NCBI RefSeq assembly: GCF_000189395.1
Contig: NZ_AEPB01000018.1
Span: forward strand, 1 to 64,000
Source of the DNA: Planococcus donghaensis MPA1U2
Lineage (GTDB): Bacteria; Bacillota; Bacilli; Bacillales_A; Planococcaceae
DNA: 64,000 nucleotides
Direction: 5' to 3'
This document shows, piece by piece, positions 53,007 through 62,524 of this stretch. Position numbers and translations under genes: made by a program. Numbering within the stretch: the first letter of the stretch is position 1; every line of letters starts with the position of its first letter. Under the pieces are notes generated by a model, which was not told where the DNA came from, made no database searches, and saw nothing but the letters and a program-made list of their open reading frames with translations.

Positions 53007-53960
53007 TTATTCCTGATCCATCAACAGCTTTACTTTTCTCGGTTCTGCGAAAACAATTCGTTTATGCCATCTTAAATAGGTAGCATGTTCAGGTGACACC
53101 GGTATTTTCATGCCTTTTTTAAGGCGATAAATTGGATACTGATCTTCTGGGATTCCACTTGAGATATGAAGACGCCCCCCACCGGTAAAAGCAATATGTC
53201 CGGCTGAATACAATGCGCTATGATTGGCACAAAGTAATACACCATTAAATGGATCTAATCGTTCCGCATCTGAGCTATCTTTCCATGGTTTAGCATGTGT
53301 TGCTCTTAATACGTCGCTAATAGCTATCCCACAAAGTGGGCATTCTCCGTTCCAAAGTGGCAATAAGCTTTCTCTGAATTGCTCTTTGCCTCTGCGCATT
53401 TTCGTTTTAATTTCAAGTTCAGCTTCTGCGATCAAGCTGAGTAACGGGTTGTGCTCGGTTTTTTTAATCACTTCCATCGATAATTCGAGTTGTTCTACTT
53501 CTATAGTGAAAATATTTAACGAACTAATCAATTCCAAAAATTTTATCGCCAATTCTTCGTTACATGGATATAAATAACCCGAATTCCCGCCGGCATCTTC
53601 TTGGAACGCTGAATATTTCACCGGTAATAACGGTTCGATTTCTTTAAAAAACTCTTTGATTGGTAAAGGATTTTCTAATTCTCGGTAAACAGTGTATGCC
53701 ACTAACGCCTCTTCATCACCTCTCGTTTGATCTTCAAGGTTTTTTGGCTTTGTACCTTTTACACAATCCTCACGTACGCGACTGATAGCCACGACAAACC
53801 CTTTTACATAATGAAAAACAATATCGCCTTTTTTCACTTCTTTCATCCGATTCCATGAATGTGGCACCATTCCCGACTTATCTATTTGCGGAGTCCAAAG
53901 TACCCCTGCATTCTGTTCAGCGTGATAAGTCTCTCCTTGCATAACGATAAAACTATTCAT
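53007..53960 (-). CDS. HNH endonuclease with EVE/PUA-like reader domain, 317 aa
   Basis: N-terminal about 150 residues look like an EVE/PUA-like domain (VLWTPQIDKSGMVPHSWNRM, KKGDIVFHYVKGFVVAISRV), the kind that reads modified cytosine. The C-terminal HNH nuclease has a CPLCG zinc pair (Cys207, Cys210), RATHAKPWKDS (His222), PFNGVLLCANHSALY (Asn239, His247) and FTGGGRL. Such fusions act as modification-dependent (type IV) restriction enzymes. No methyltransferase partner is nearby, consistent with that class. Confidence 0.82.
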   Translation of the reverse strand: MNSFIVMQGETYHAEQNAGVLWTPQIDKSGMVPHSWNRMKEVKKGDIVFHYVKGFVVAISRVREDCVKGTKPKNLEDQTRGDEEALVAYTVYRELENPLPIKEFFKEIEPLLPVKYSAFQEDAGGNSGYLYPCNEELAIKFLELISSLNIFTIEVEQLELSMEVIKKTEHNPLLSLIAEAELEIKTKMRRGKEQFRESLLPLWNGECPLCGIAISDVLRATHAKPWKDSSDAERLDPFNGVLLCANHSALYSAGHIAFTGGGRLHISSGIPEDQYPIYRLKKGMKIPVSPEHATYLRWHKRIVFAEPRKVKLLMDQE

Positions 53961-54085
53961 AACTGCCTCCTATTAATGGTCATACTCTATCAAGCTTTTA
54001 TGTAGTGAAGCCACTTATTTTAACTATATTTACTTCTTCTATTTTAACCTAAATCCACAACTTATGCTTTCAAGATTCCTTTATC

Positions 54086-54120
54086 AAAAAAAACAACCAC
54101 TAAAAGTAAGTGGCTGTTTT
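54086..54120 (-). terminator. Terminator of the membrane diguanylate cyclase gene
   Basis: AAACAACCACT pairs with AGTGGCTGTTT on the minus transcript, followed by a U8 run. Confidence 0.85.
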
Positions 54121-54126
54121 GCACAA

Positions 54127-55245
54127 CTATAAAGCGCTAATTGCTTCTGCTTGAGTAACTTCAATATAAACCGTAACTTGATTTCTTCCGCTCCGCTTAG
54201 ACTGAAAAAGTGCTTGGTCTGCTTCGCCGATCAGTTGATCCAAGGTTTTGTTAGCTGAGTATAAACTAATTCCCAACGAAACCGTTAAATTGCCTTTTGG
54301 TTGCAATTCTTGTCCGTCAAACGGATATCTCTCAATTTCTGTCCGAACTTTTTCAGCAATCTCTAAAGCTTTACGTTCATCAAACGGTTGAGCGATACAA
54401 ATGATAAACTCTTCTCCACCGTAGCGTGCGACAAAATCGTTTGGTCTCGTATTGTCTTTCATCAATTGCCCAATAGAGCGAAGCACTGCGTCACCTTTTT
54501 GGTGACCATGTGCATCATTATAAGATTTAAAATAATCGACATCCAGCATAATAATCGCGATAGGCACATCGTTAGAAACGAAGGTTTGAATTTCCTTTCT
54601 AAAAAATCGCATATTGGCAAGCTGGGTCAGGGGGTCCTGATTTGAATGCACTTCGAGTTCTTTTCTCAACAAGACATGATAGTTTTCGCCATTTGTCATT
54701 AAGCCCATCACAAGTACCGCAATTCCTGCAAAAATCGCCATTGGGACAATAATCGATAAAGTTGCCGGAGTCGTAACGAGCATTAAAGCGGATTTGATTA
54801 CTTCAAAAACTAGCAAGCCGATCATCATTCTTTTAAGGTCGATCAATGAAAAAAACTTATTCGTTTTTTGCTTATTGCGAAACAGGCTGCCGATGATTAC
54901 CGGTAAAAGTATCGCTTGTAAAATTCCCATAATAGCCGTTGGTCCGCCTAAATAATAGCGAAATACAGATGGGAAGATAGAAGATAACAACCCAACCTTC
55001 CAGCCACCAATATACGAGATGAAGTAAAGTGCCACTTCACGTAAATCTAGTCTCATACCCATATACAAATAAGGTTTATGCATCACAGAGAAAGTCAAAA
55101 AACTAATAAATATGATACTCAAAAACACAAGTCGTTTAGATTCTGTTAGGTCCGGGAACCAAAATTCTTTTACTTTTAATGCGATATACAATAACGCAAT
55201 GATTAATGCCATGTTTTCGAGAAAGAAAAAAAGCAATGTAGCCAT
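54127..55245 (-). CDS. 5TMR-LYT membrane diguanylate cyclase, 372 aa
   Basis: The N-terminal half has five to six membrane helices with the LYT-type sensor pattern (RLDLREVALYFISYIGGWKVGLLSSIFPSVFRYYLGG in parts). A GGDEF domain follows: DPLTQLANMRFF, DVDYFKSYNDAHGHQKGD and ARYGGEEF. An RPND just before the active site fits the inhibitory I-site RxxD. It should make cyclic-di-GMP under feedback inhibition. Confidence 0.92.
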   Translation of the reverse strand: MATLLFFFLENMALIIALLYIALKVKEFWFPDLTESKRLVFLSIIFISFLTFSVMHKPYLYMGMRLDLREVALYFISYIGGWKVGLLSSIFPSVFRYYLGGPTAIMGILQAILLPVIIGSLFRNKQKTNKFFSLIDLKRMMIGLLVFEVIKSALMLVTTPATLSIIVPMAIFAGIAVLVMGLMTNGENYHVLLRKELEVHSNQDPLTQLANMRFFRKEIQTFVSNDVPIAIIMLDVDYFKSYNDAHGHQKGDAVLRSIGQLMKDNTRPNDFVARYGGEEFIICIAQPFDERKALEIAEKVRTEIERYPFDGQELQPKGNLTVSLGISLYSANKTLDQLIGEADQALFQSKRSGRNQVTVYIEVTQAEAISAL

Positions 55246-55337
55246 AAAACAACTCCTAAAAACCTCTAATAGTATTAGTTTACAATTTATATGTCAAAAA
55301 ATACAGATAAAATACATTATTATAGGAGTATTTTATT

Positions 55338-55384
55338 ATAAAAAACTCTTTAGCAACCATTTCATATGGTTCGCTAAAGAGTTT
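55338..55384 (-). terminator. Terminator of the MFS-GNAT unit
   Basis: AAACTCTTTAGC (55343-55354) pairs with GCTAAAGAGTTT (55373-55384), inner AACCAT/ATGGTT arm, U-tail on minus. Confidence 0.9.
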
Positions 55385-55871
55385 AGATTAATTTCGACAT
55401 ATAATATTCGTTTACAAATTCGCTGTTTATATGGAGTGAATCTCGTTTTACCCCTTCGATTTTAAACCCCATTTTCTCATACAAGGCAATAGCTTTTTTA
55501 TTTTGTGCAATCACCGTCAATTCAATTCGACGAAGTGCATTTGCGGTTGCCCACTTTTCCATCGCGAATAATAGTTTCGTACCTATTCCACTGCCACGAA
55601 CATCTTGATGCACCCCAATTACAAGATAAGCAGAATGTTGTTTTCGTTTTATGTTTTCTCTAATTACAACTAAATAACCGATTAACTCATTTTGGTTTTC
55701 CGCTACGAACACCGTCGATTTTTCGTCCATCGACAAAAGACCTTTCTGAAGTTGTCCACTTGTAATTTTTCGTTCACCTGGTTCAAACAGCATAAGATTA
55801 GATTCTTCTACATGTTGCATGAGTGCTGCCAATTGCTCTGCATCAGCTTGTACTGCTTTTCTTATCGTCAT
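55383..55871 (-). CDS. GNAT-family N-acetyltransferase, 162 aa
   Basis: GNAT motif A in VIGVHQDVRGSGIGTKLL, motif B in NKKAIALYEKMGFKIEG, and C-terminal FVNEYYMSKLI, similar to spermidine or ribosomal-protein acetyltransferase-like YkkB/PaiA relatives. ATG 55869-55871 follows GAGGAG. The stop of the MFS gene lies 21 bases upstream, so they are one operon. Confidence 0.88.
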   Translation of the reverse strand: MTIRKAVQADAEQLAALMQHVEESNLMLFEPGERKITSGQLQKGLLSMDEKSTVFVAENQNELIGYLVVIRENIKRKQHSAYLVIGVHQDVRGSGIGTKLLFAMEKWATANALRRIELTVIAQNKKAIALYEKMGFKIEGVKRDSLHINSEFVNEYYMSKLI

Positions 55872-55891
55872 GTTCACGCTCCTCACGTTTT

Positions 55892-57142
55892 TCAAATAAC
55901 TTCTGGTTCCACTACTTGCTCTTTTTTAGATCCTCTCACAAACACCCCTGTATAAACAAGTACTGTCCCGATCATCAACAAAACACCGATGTACACGGAC
56001 ATCATTGTCGGAATAAGAAATGCACCAATGATTATAGTTGACCGCGCCAATAGATCTGCCCCGCTAAAAGAAACATTGGAAAAAGCGGAATACGATCCTC
56101 TCTTGTCTTCTGGAATCATGTTCGCCATTTCTGCATTGCGAACAGGAGAGTAAACCAGTTCACCGATTGTTCCGATAAAATTAAACAATAGTAATAAATA
56201 CCAACTATTTGCGGAAGTGATGGTAATATAGCCTATGCTGTAAAGAAGAAGACCTGTTAACAAGACATGTTGTTTCGCAAAACGGTCTGTAAATTTATTG
56301 ACCATAAATGTTAGACACACAACAAGTAACATGTTTTGAATATTCATCAAACTTAACATGCGCACACCTGCAACTTCAAAATCTCCAATGTTAAATGTTT
56401 CAAAGCTTTCTGCTAATCGGACACCAATATAGCTGTTTAATGAAAATTCTGCTGAAAAAATAAACATAGAACCAATCACTACTTTAACAAAAGGGCGATC
56501 TTGGAATGCAACTTTGTAGTTTTGCAGTAAATCGATTACAACGTTGCGGTGTTGTTGTTTTAAGCTTTGAACTCGTTCGTCATTTAACCAAATGTGATAA
56601 GCGATAGGCAAACACCCTGCTGTAAAGGTTAATACTGCAAATAACTCAATTTGGTGATTCAGATATAACAGTCCTCCGAGTGCTGCACCAATCGCCATTG
56701 ATAAATTAACCATCCAATAATCGATAGCATAAATTGCTTTGCGGTTTTCCGGCGTGGTCGAATCGATAATGATGGCATGCATGGCAGGACGCCCAAGACT
56801 GCTTGTGACAATAAACAATACATAAGCGAATGCAAAAAGACCAATCCATCTATCTGTGGGGATTAAGCTAATCGACATAAGTAAAAACATAAGCGCACTT
56901 AGTGAAGACGTCGTTACCAATACTTTTTTTCGAGGAAAGCGATCGGATATATAGCCACCAATCATATTTACAAAAAATCCAATAAACACGGTAATGATTA
57001 AAAAGGAGCCTGCCCATACTTTGCTCATCTCTTGTGCGAAAAACAAAGCCATAAATGGCATGACCGCTGACGCTACAGCTCGGTTAAAAAAAGATGTGAT
57101 TAAACGTACTTTAATATTTTGTGGATAGTCTTTCCATTTCAT
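55892..57142 (-). CDS. MFS transporter (YttB/MdtH-like multidrug or sugar efflux), 416 aa
   Basis: Twelve membrane segments, with loop 2-3 motif MIGGYISDRFPRKKVLV and loop 8-9-like NKFTDRFAKQHVLL. Divergent from an SgrR-type regulator across a 97-base region. In E. coli SgrR adjoins the sugar-phosphate-stress exporter gene setA, so a similar efflux role is possible by analogy only. Confidence 0.88.
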   Translation of the reverse strand: MKWKDYPQNIKVRLITSFFNRAVASAVMPFMALFFAQEMSKVWAGSFLIITVFIGFFVNMIGGYISDRFPRKKVLVTTSSLSALMFLLMSISLIPTDRWIGLFAFAYVLFIVTSSLGRPAMHAIIIDSTTPENRKAIYAIDYWMVNLSMAIGAALGGLLYLNHQIELFAVLTFTAGCLPIAYHIWLNDERVQSLKQQHRNVVIDLLQNYKVAFQDRPFVKVVIGSMFIFSAEFSLNSYIGVRLAESFETFNIGDFEVAGVRMLSLMNIQNMLLVVCLTFMVNKFTDRFAKQHVLLTGLLLYSIGYITITSANSWYLLLLFNFIGTIGELVYSPVRNAEMANMIPEDKRGSYSAFSNVSFSGADLLARSTIIIGAFLIPTMMSVYIGVLLMIGTVLVYTGVFVRGSKKEQVVEPEVI

Positions 57143-57239
57143 CTTGTCAGCCCCCTTTGTCTTATGTATATTAAACTAGACGGAAAACACTAAAAATAGA
57201 CAATTTTTATAATTATGTCCACTTTTAAAAGGAGGCTTT

Positions 57240-58901
57240 ATGGAACAGAGTCTTTTAACTTTATGGCAAGCTGTGCCTACAGGCAATGTAAAACAAGTCC
57301 AGCTAGCAGATCAGCTTGGGTTGAGCAGTAAACAAACTGCACGTCTTCTTCGTAAATGGTCAGATGAAGGATGGTTTACGTTTACTTCTGGTCGTGGGAG
57401 AGGCAACTCTTCCTTTATACAATGGCAGAAGAATGTAGAAGAACACTACGAAAAACAAATGCTTAAACTAATAGAAGAAAAGTCTATTGAAACTGCAAGT
57501 AAGTATTTATTATATGATTGGTCGCCAGAAGTTAAGCAACGTCTTTTACATAATTTGCGATCTAATTTTGGCTATGTTCAAAATAGTACAGGTAACAACG
57601 ATAAGCTCATCATTCCAAGAAAATATCCATTCTTAACACTTCATCCGTTATACGCTGCAGATATTCACAGTGCAAATATGGTCGCAAATGTCTATAGTCG
57701 CCTCATTTCTGTAGATGAAAACGGGACTGTAACCCCTGAACTTGCACATAGCTGGGACGTCACAACTACGCATCTCCGCTTGTATTTGAGAAAAGAAGTG
57801 TATTTTCATGATGGCTCGTTCTTAACAGCCACAAATGTCGTAGACTGTTTAAATCGACTACGCCATGACCCTTCTTATGTCGACTTATGGAAACCCATCA
57901 AATCGGTATCAGCTAATGGAGCTTCTATTGTTGATATTTCATTTCCAAACGGCTGTAGCTATTGTTTGCATATGCTTGGCATGATTAATGCCAGTATTTA
58001 TAAAGAAACACCTCATCAAACAATCGGCTCTGGTAGCTTTTATGTCTCAGAAAATAATGAAAGCAAAACCACTCTACAGGCATTTGGTCACCATTTTCAA
58101 CAACGTCCGCTTATCGATCTTGTGGAATTTATACAAGTATCCGGAGATTTTGATATTGCTTATCGCTCTTCATGTGAAGCGATAGAAGAAACTTTTCAAG
58201 TAGAAAGTGATTCAGGATTCGGCGTTGTTATTTTAAATGCTTTTAAAAATTCACCAATCAGTCAAAAAGAAGTTCGTGATTATGTTCATTACGCCATTGC
58301 AAAGCATCGCCATAAAATAGGACATTACCACACCCGAGCTATGCCCAACCATTACAGCTGCTTAATCGGACAAGAGCAGCGACCTATCACATTGCCCTGC
58401 CCAAAGCGACCACATCTAGAGCAACCGTTAATCATTAAAGCGGCAAACTATACAGATGGTGCTACTCGTTGGCTAAAAGAAGCACTTGAAAGTGAAGGGA
58501 TTTGGGTTGAGATACAATGGATGTCATTTCAAGATAAATTAACAGATACAAAGACAGATCAAAAAGCTGATCTTTTTGTACATGGTGAAGTATTTGAAAT
58601 GAATCAAAATTTCTCGTTTTTTTATTTTTTAGCCAATGGCCATTCTCCTTTAGCGACCATTATGAAGTCCCAACCACGGTTTAATAATTATTTAGCACAA
58701 TATGCGGCTACGCCATTTAATGAATGGACTAGGTTAAACCTGCAAATGGAGCAAGACTTAATCACTTCATCGATCATGCTGCCAATTTATTACGAAAAAC
58801 GGCATATTCCCTTTTCTATCGATGTCATGAACATCACCATTAGCCATTTTGGTTATGTGGATTTTTCTAAGCTATGGGTTCGTCCAGTCAGGATAAACTA
58901 A
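57240..58901 (+). CDS. SgrR-family transcriptional regulator, 553 aa
   Basis: N-terminal winged helix (VQLADQLGLSSKQTARLLRKW, GRGRGNSS) is followed by a solute-binding-protein-like domain (family 5: LHPLYAADIHSANMVANVYS, PELAHSWDV, YFHDGSFLTATNVVDCLNRL). This domain pairing defines SgrR-type sensors that bind a small molecule and activate nearby genes. AAGGAGG before ATG. Divergent from the MFS gene, its probable target. Confidence 0.9.
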   Translation: MEQSLLTLWQAVPTGNVKQVQLADQLGLSSKQTARLLRKWSDEGWFTFTSGRGRGNSSFIQWQKNVEEHYEKQMLKLIEEKSIETASKYLLYDWSPEVKQRLLHNLRSNFGYVQNSTGNNDKLIIPRKYPFLTLHPLYAADIHSANMVANVYSRLISVDENGTVTPELAHSWDVTTTHLRLYLRKEVYFHDGSFLTATNVVDCLNRLRHDPSYVDLWKPIKSVSANGASIVDISFPNGCSYCLHMLGMINASIYKETPHQTIGSGSFYVSENNESKTTLQAFGHHFQQRPLIDLVEFIQVSGDFDIAYRSSCEAIEETFQVESDSGFGVVILNAFKNSPISQKEVRDYVHYAIAKHRHKIGHYHTRAMPNHYSCLIGQEQRPITLPCPKRPHLEQPLIIKAANYTDGATRWLKEALESEGIWVEIQWMSFQDKLTDTKTDQKADLFVHGEVFEMNQNFSFFYFLANGHSPLATIMKSQPRFNNYLAQYAATPFNEWTRLNLQMEQDLITSSIMLPIYYEKRHIPFSIDVMNITISHFGYVDFSKLWVRPVRIN

Positions 58902-58904
58902 TAC

Positions 58905-58945
58905 AAAACAAGGCCATCACGCAAATAACGTGATGGCCTTGTTTT
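58905..58945 (+). terminator. Terminator of the SgrR-type gene
   Basis: A 17-bp stem (58905-58921 with 58929-58945) ending TTTT. Its right arm reaches the stop codon of the minus-strand pseudogene. Confidence 0.92.
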
Positions 58946-59211
58946 AAAGAGCAGTTAAGTTAACCGTTAAAATAGCATAAAGACTTAAGCTAAGTATGTT
59001 AAACAGCACTAGGTTCAATTTCAAATCGCCTTTAATACCAATTAACGCTGCTCCTACACCTAAAATACTCAATAAGCTTGGCAAATACAAATGAACATTT
59101 AACAAAAACTCAAGCGGTCCCCTGGAACCAATGAATCGCTGCTAGGGCAAGCGGTAGCAAGGTCAGGAGACAAATGCTTGCTGAAATGCACGAAAAGCAT
59201 TTCTCATTCAT
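58944..59211 (-). pseudogene. Frameshifted small membrane protein gene
   Basis: ATG 59209-59211 follows AAAGGTGG and reads MNEKCFSCISASICLLTLLP, then LALAAIHWFQG before a TGA. One frame over, GPLEFLLNVHLYLPSLLSIL, then GVGAALIGIKGDLKLNLVLF continues to TAA 58944-58946. The frames join at the G4 run at 59119-59122. Restored, it would be a roughly 88-residue protein with about three membrane helices. Unknown family. The slip at a homopolymer could be an assembly error. Confidence 0.6.
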
Positions 59212-59555
59212 AAGAACACCACCTTTAACTGTTCATTCTTTTTGCCATGGCACCGAGAGTTGAAAACTTCTGTAGCTTACTGATATAAATTGTGAATCTG
59301 TATACACTGGATTGCTGAAAATCACTTGAAATCTATGTTTAAATACGAAATAACGATAAAAAGCTTTAATATTCTTTTGTATGATGAGAAAAAGTCTTTA
59401 AACCTATATAAATGGCTTATTAAAAGAAAATTCAGTTATCAACTATCACTATTAGACTACAACCATTCCTACTATTTGTAAACATAAAAACACTAATTTA
59501 ATATTTTTAATGCACACTTTCTAGCAATGCTTTTCAAAATTTTGTATGCTTTGAA
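59212..59555. other. 344-base gap without a supported gene
   Basis: AT-rich on both strands; no frame with a ribosome site, repeat or promoter stood out. Confidence 0.5.
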
Positions 59556-59580
59556 TAAAAAAGAACCCTTAATGGGTTCT
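59556..59580 (-). terminator. Terminator of the P1 peptidase gene
   Basis: AGAACCC (59562-59568) pairs with GGGTTCT (59574-59580), followed by U6 on minus. It overlaps the stop codon. Confidence 0.88.
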
Positions 59581-60640
59581 AAAGTGGTAAGTTGAATTTT
59601 TCTAGTAACTCTTTTAAAGCGGGTCTACTATTGCCATCACGTCCAACAACAACTTCTGCTGTGATCAAGGAATTTAACACTGCTTCTTCTGTAGCTTCTC
59701 CAACTGCTCTAAAAGCTTCGTCAATATCTTCTTCGTGTATTGTGTCGATCGTTAAAGTATGTTGAGGTTTTGTATGTGGTATTTTATTGGCTGTGGAAAA
59801 CCCGAGAACAATCTCGCCGCTACCATTGGTAATAATTGAACCTGTTCGTGAAAGCCCTGTTACAGAACGTTTTAAAATCCGATTTAGTTGCCGTTCCGAC
59901 ACCGGCAAATCTGTAGCGACAACAACCATAACTGAACCTTTGTCTTGTTCTTTAAGTGATTGTAAAATTTGTTTTTTCAACTTTTTGCCGATAGGGTTTC
60001 CACCAACCGTTAAATCACTTAACATACCAAAGTTTGATAGTAAAAGTACCCCTACTGTATAATTTCCATTCGTTAGTTCGACCATTCGTGAAGCTGAACC
60101 TATTCCGCCTTTAAGTGAATAACACAACATGCCCCTCCCTGCGCCAACTGCTCCTTCTTCAAACTCTACACTAGTTTCTTCAAGTGCACGTCGCACATGC
60201 TCTTCTTTAACAAAGCGACCTCGTACATCGTTTAAAAACATATCATTGCATTCTCCAACTACTGGATTGACAGTGCCAGTTGTTCTGCCAATATCCTCGT
60301 TTTTATCTAGCATATACTCAATAACGGCATTGGCGGCTGTTCCAACGTTTAATGTATTCGTTAGCGCAATGGGTGTTTCAAGCACGCCCAGTTCAGCTAA
60401 TTGAATGGTGCCCATCGTTTTTCCAAAGCCGTTTATAACATGACTCGAAGCAATTAATTTCTCATGAAACAAATCTCCTTGATGGGGCTTAATGACGGTT
60501 ACACCTGTTTGCATATTGCCTCTACTTAACGTAACTTGCCCCACTGTAACACCCGCTACATCTGTTATTGCGTTTAATTTCCCTGTTTTCAACACGCCAA
60601 TTTCTACACCGTAATCTCGAATTCGTTTTTGGTTTTTCAA
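59579..60640 (-). CDS. P1/S58-family peptidase (DmpA-like aminopeptidase), 353 aa
   Basis: DmpA/L-aminopeptidase pattern: NAITDVAGVTVGQVT near the start, ALTNTLNVGTAANAVI, PVVGECNDMFLND, and GAVGAGRGMLCYSLKGGIGSASR (read in parts). The serine in GIGSASR is the expected autoproteolysis and nucleophile site. The precursor self-cleaves into two chains that trim N-terminal D- or L-amino acids. Length fits. Single gene. Confidence 0.9.
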   Translation of the reverse strand: MKNQKRIRDYGVEIGVLKTGKLNAITDVAGVTVGQVTLSRGNMQTGVTVIKPHQGDLFHEKLIASSHVINGFGKTMGTIQLAELGVLETPIALTNTLNVGTAANAVIEYMLDKNEDIGRTTGTVNPVVGECNDMFLNDVRGRFVKEEHVRRALEETSVEFEEGAVGAGRGMLCYSLKGGIGSASRMVELTNGNYTVGVLLLSNFGMLSDLTVGGNPIGKKLKKQILQSLKEQDKGSVMVVVATDLPVSERQLNRILKRSVTGLSRTGSIITNGSGEIVLGFSTANKIPHTKPQHTLTIDTIHEEDIDEAFRAVGEATEEAVLNSLITAEVVVGRDGNSRPALKELLEKFNLPL

Positions 60641-60853
60641 ATCACCACTCCTTGTCTTTTATTTTTTTAAATCCATTATGTAAAAGAGCTCTTCACCATC
60701 ATACAACGAGCAAGTTAGTTGAAGGAGAGTTTTCTGTTTATTCTAGCGAATCGGCTATAGTAACTAGTCTCCTAAAAATTGCGCCCACGTGTTAAAATTC
60801 ATTTATGTAGTAATCCATAAGGCAATAGATAACTAGTAACGGAGGTTGCATTT

Positions 60854-61402
60854 ATCGAAAGTTTATATTTTGTACTAGAGTTCTTTTTCCTGTTATTGAT
60901 CAATTTAGCGGTTGGTGCACTTGGTTTTATACCAAGTGTTTTAATAACGGCTGTAAATATTCAATCTTTCGGTCTTTATGGTGGTGCTTTTTTAACTTTT
61001 GTTGGTGAGATTGTAGGTGCTTTACTCGGATTTTATCTTTACCGCTATGGCTTTTCGAAAGTCGACCCAAAATGGATGCGGCATCGTTTTTGGTTAAAAC
61101 TCCAACAACAATCTCCAAAACAAGTTTTTGGCATGGTTGTTTTACTTCGACTTCTCCCTTTTATGCCATCAGGACTTGTTACAGCTGGTGCAGCACTAAC
61201 ACCCATTAGCGGAAAGTTATTTTGGCTCGGAAGTACTATCGGTAAAGTTCCAGCCGTCATGTTAGAATTGGCTGCGGTTTACGGTATTACACAACTAGCT
61301 CCTAAAAGCGTTCAGTATGCGCTGTTTGGCTTTGTGCTATTTGTTTCACTCGTACTATGGTTAAAGTCAAAAAAGCAGAAAAATCCCCCATCAATGGACT
61401 GA
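60854..61402 (+). CDS. VTT/DedA-like membrane protein with an apparent ATC start, 183 aa
   Basis: Four to five membrane helices and a central basic loop, with LLRLLPFMPSGLVTAGAALTPI resembling the conserved VTT/TVP38 region (R-x-x-P-x-x-P-x-G). The first standard start codon, TTG 60896, would cut the first helix and has no ribosome site. In frame upstream, GGAGG (60841-60845) is followed 8 bases later by ATC 60854, encoding IESLYFVLEFFFLLLINLAV. A stop lies shortly before that. ATC initiation or a mutated ATG is inferred. Confidence 0.72.
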   Translation: MESLYFVLEFFFLLLINLAVGALGFIPSVLITAVNIQSFGLYGGAFLTFVGEIVGALLGFYLYRYGFSKVDPKWMRHRFWLKLQQQSPKQVFGMVVLLRLLPFMPSGLVTAGAALTPISGKLFWLGSTIGKVPAVMLELAAVYGITQLAPKSVQYALFGFVLFVSLVLWLKSKKQKNPPSMD

Positions 61403-61422
61403 TTGATGGGGGTTTCTCTCTT
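61381..61422. terminator. Bidirectional terminator at the VTT and guaC ends
   Basis: AATCCCCCATCAAT (61381-61394) pairs with ATTGATGGGGGTTT (61401-61414), covering the VTT stop codon. Confidence 0.85.
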
Positions 61423-62405
61423 TAATATACTTTGTCACCATTGAAAATCGAATTTTTCACAATGACATAATCTACGTTACGGATTGCTAACAATTGATCT
61501 CCACCAGCATATGAAATGGCCGATTGCAGATCTTGTTCCATTTCTACTAGTGTATCTTTTAAAGATCCTTTGTACTCTACATACATTTTCTTGCCTTCAA
61601 CGTTTTTCTTTTCACCTTTTTGAAACTCAGAAGCAGATCCGAAATACTCTTTTAATACTTTGCCATCCTGTTCAATCGTTTGACCCGGTGATTCTTCATG
61701 TCCTGCAAAAAGCGATCCAATCATAACCATTGATGCTCCAAAACGTACCGATTTCGCAATGTCACCATGGGTACGAATTCCGCCATCCGCAATGATGGGC
61801 TTGCTTGCTGCTTTGGCACACCAGCGCAGAGCTGCTAATTGCCATCCGCCTGTACCAAATCCTGTTTTGATCTTTGTAATGCATACTTTTCCTGGTCCGA
61901 TTCCAACTTTTGTTGCGTCCGCTCCAGCGTGCTCGAGTTCACGTACAGCTTCAGGCGTCCCAACGTTCCCTGCAATCAAAAAGCTGCCTGGCACTAAATT
62001 TTTTATATGTTTGATCATGTTGATCACAGCATTCGAGTGTCCGTGAGCTACATCAATTGTAATATATTCTGGAGTAATTTTTTCATCTGCTAATTGTTGA
62101 ACAAATTCATATTCTTCTGGTTTTACACCAACGCTAATCGACGCATAAAGCCCACGCTGTTGCATATCTTTTGTAAAACCAATTCGTTTTTCAGGTTCGA
62201 ATCGATGCATAATATAAAAATAATTATTTTTGGCTAAATAACCTGCTAGTTTTTCATCCACAATTGTCTGCATATTTGCAGGAACAACTGGCAACTTAAA
62301 AGTACGGCCACCAAATTCAATTGATGTATCGCATTCTGAACGGCTATTTACTACCGCTTTTGCAGGAACTAGTTGAATATCTTCGTAATCAAATACATTT
62401 TCCAT
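61422..62405 (-). CDS. guaC: GMP reductase, 327 aa
   Basis: Converts GMP to IMP with NADPH in purine salvage. (Beta/alpha)8 barrel with the active-site loop [17 protein letters not shown] carrying the catalytic cysteine, [20 protein letters not shown] for phosphate binding, and VPANMQTI. Length and the absence of CBS domains separate it from IMP dehydrogenase. It matches the Bacillus GuaC form (about 326 residues). Confidence 0.95.
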   Translation of the reverse strand: MENVFDYEDIQLVPAKAVVNSRSECDTSIEFGGRTFKLPVVPANMQTIVDEKLAGYLAKNNYFYIMHRFEPEKRIGFTKDMQQRGLYASISVGVKPEEYEFVQQLADEKITPEYITIDVAHGHSNAVINMIKHIKNLVPGSFLIAGNVGTPEAVRELEHAGADATKVGIGPGKVCITKIKTGFGTGGWQLAALRWCAKAASKPIIADGGIRTHGDIAKSVRFGASMVMIGSLFAGHEESPGQTIEQDGKVLKEYFGSASEFQKGEKKNVEGKKMYVEYKGSLKDTLVEMEQDLQSAISYAGGDQLLAIRNVDYVIVKNSIFNGDKVY

Positions 62406-62524
62406 AAATTACACCCCTATAACCGAATGATATACTCAAATAACTTAAAAATGTTCGTCCATATGATAATGTACTTGATTTTGCTAGCGATGTCAAAAAA
62501 CTAAAATGATTTTTCCATTTAGTT

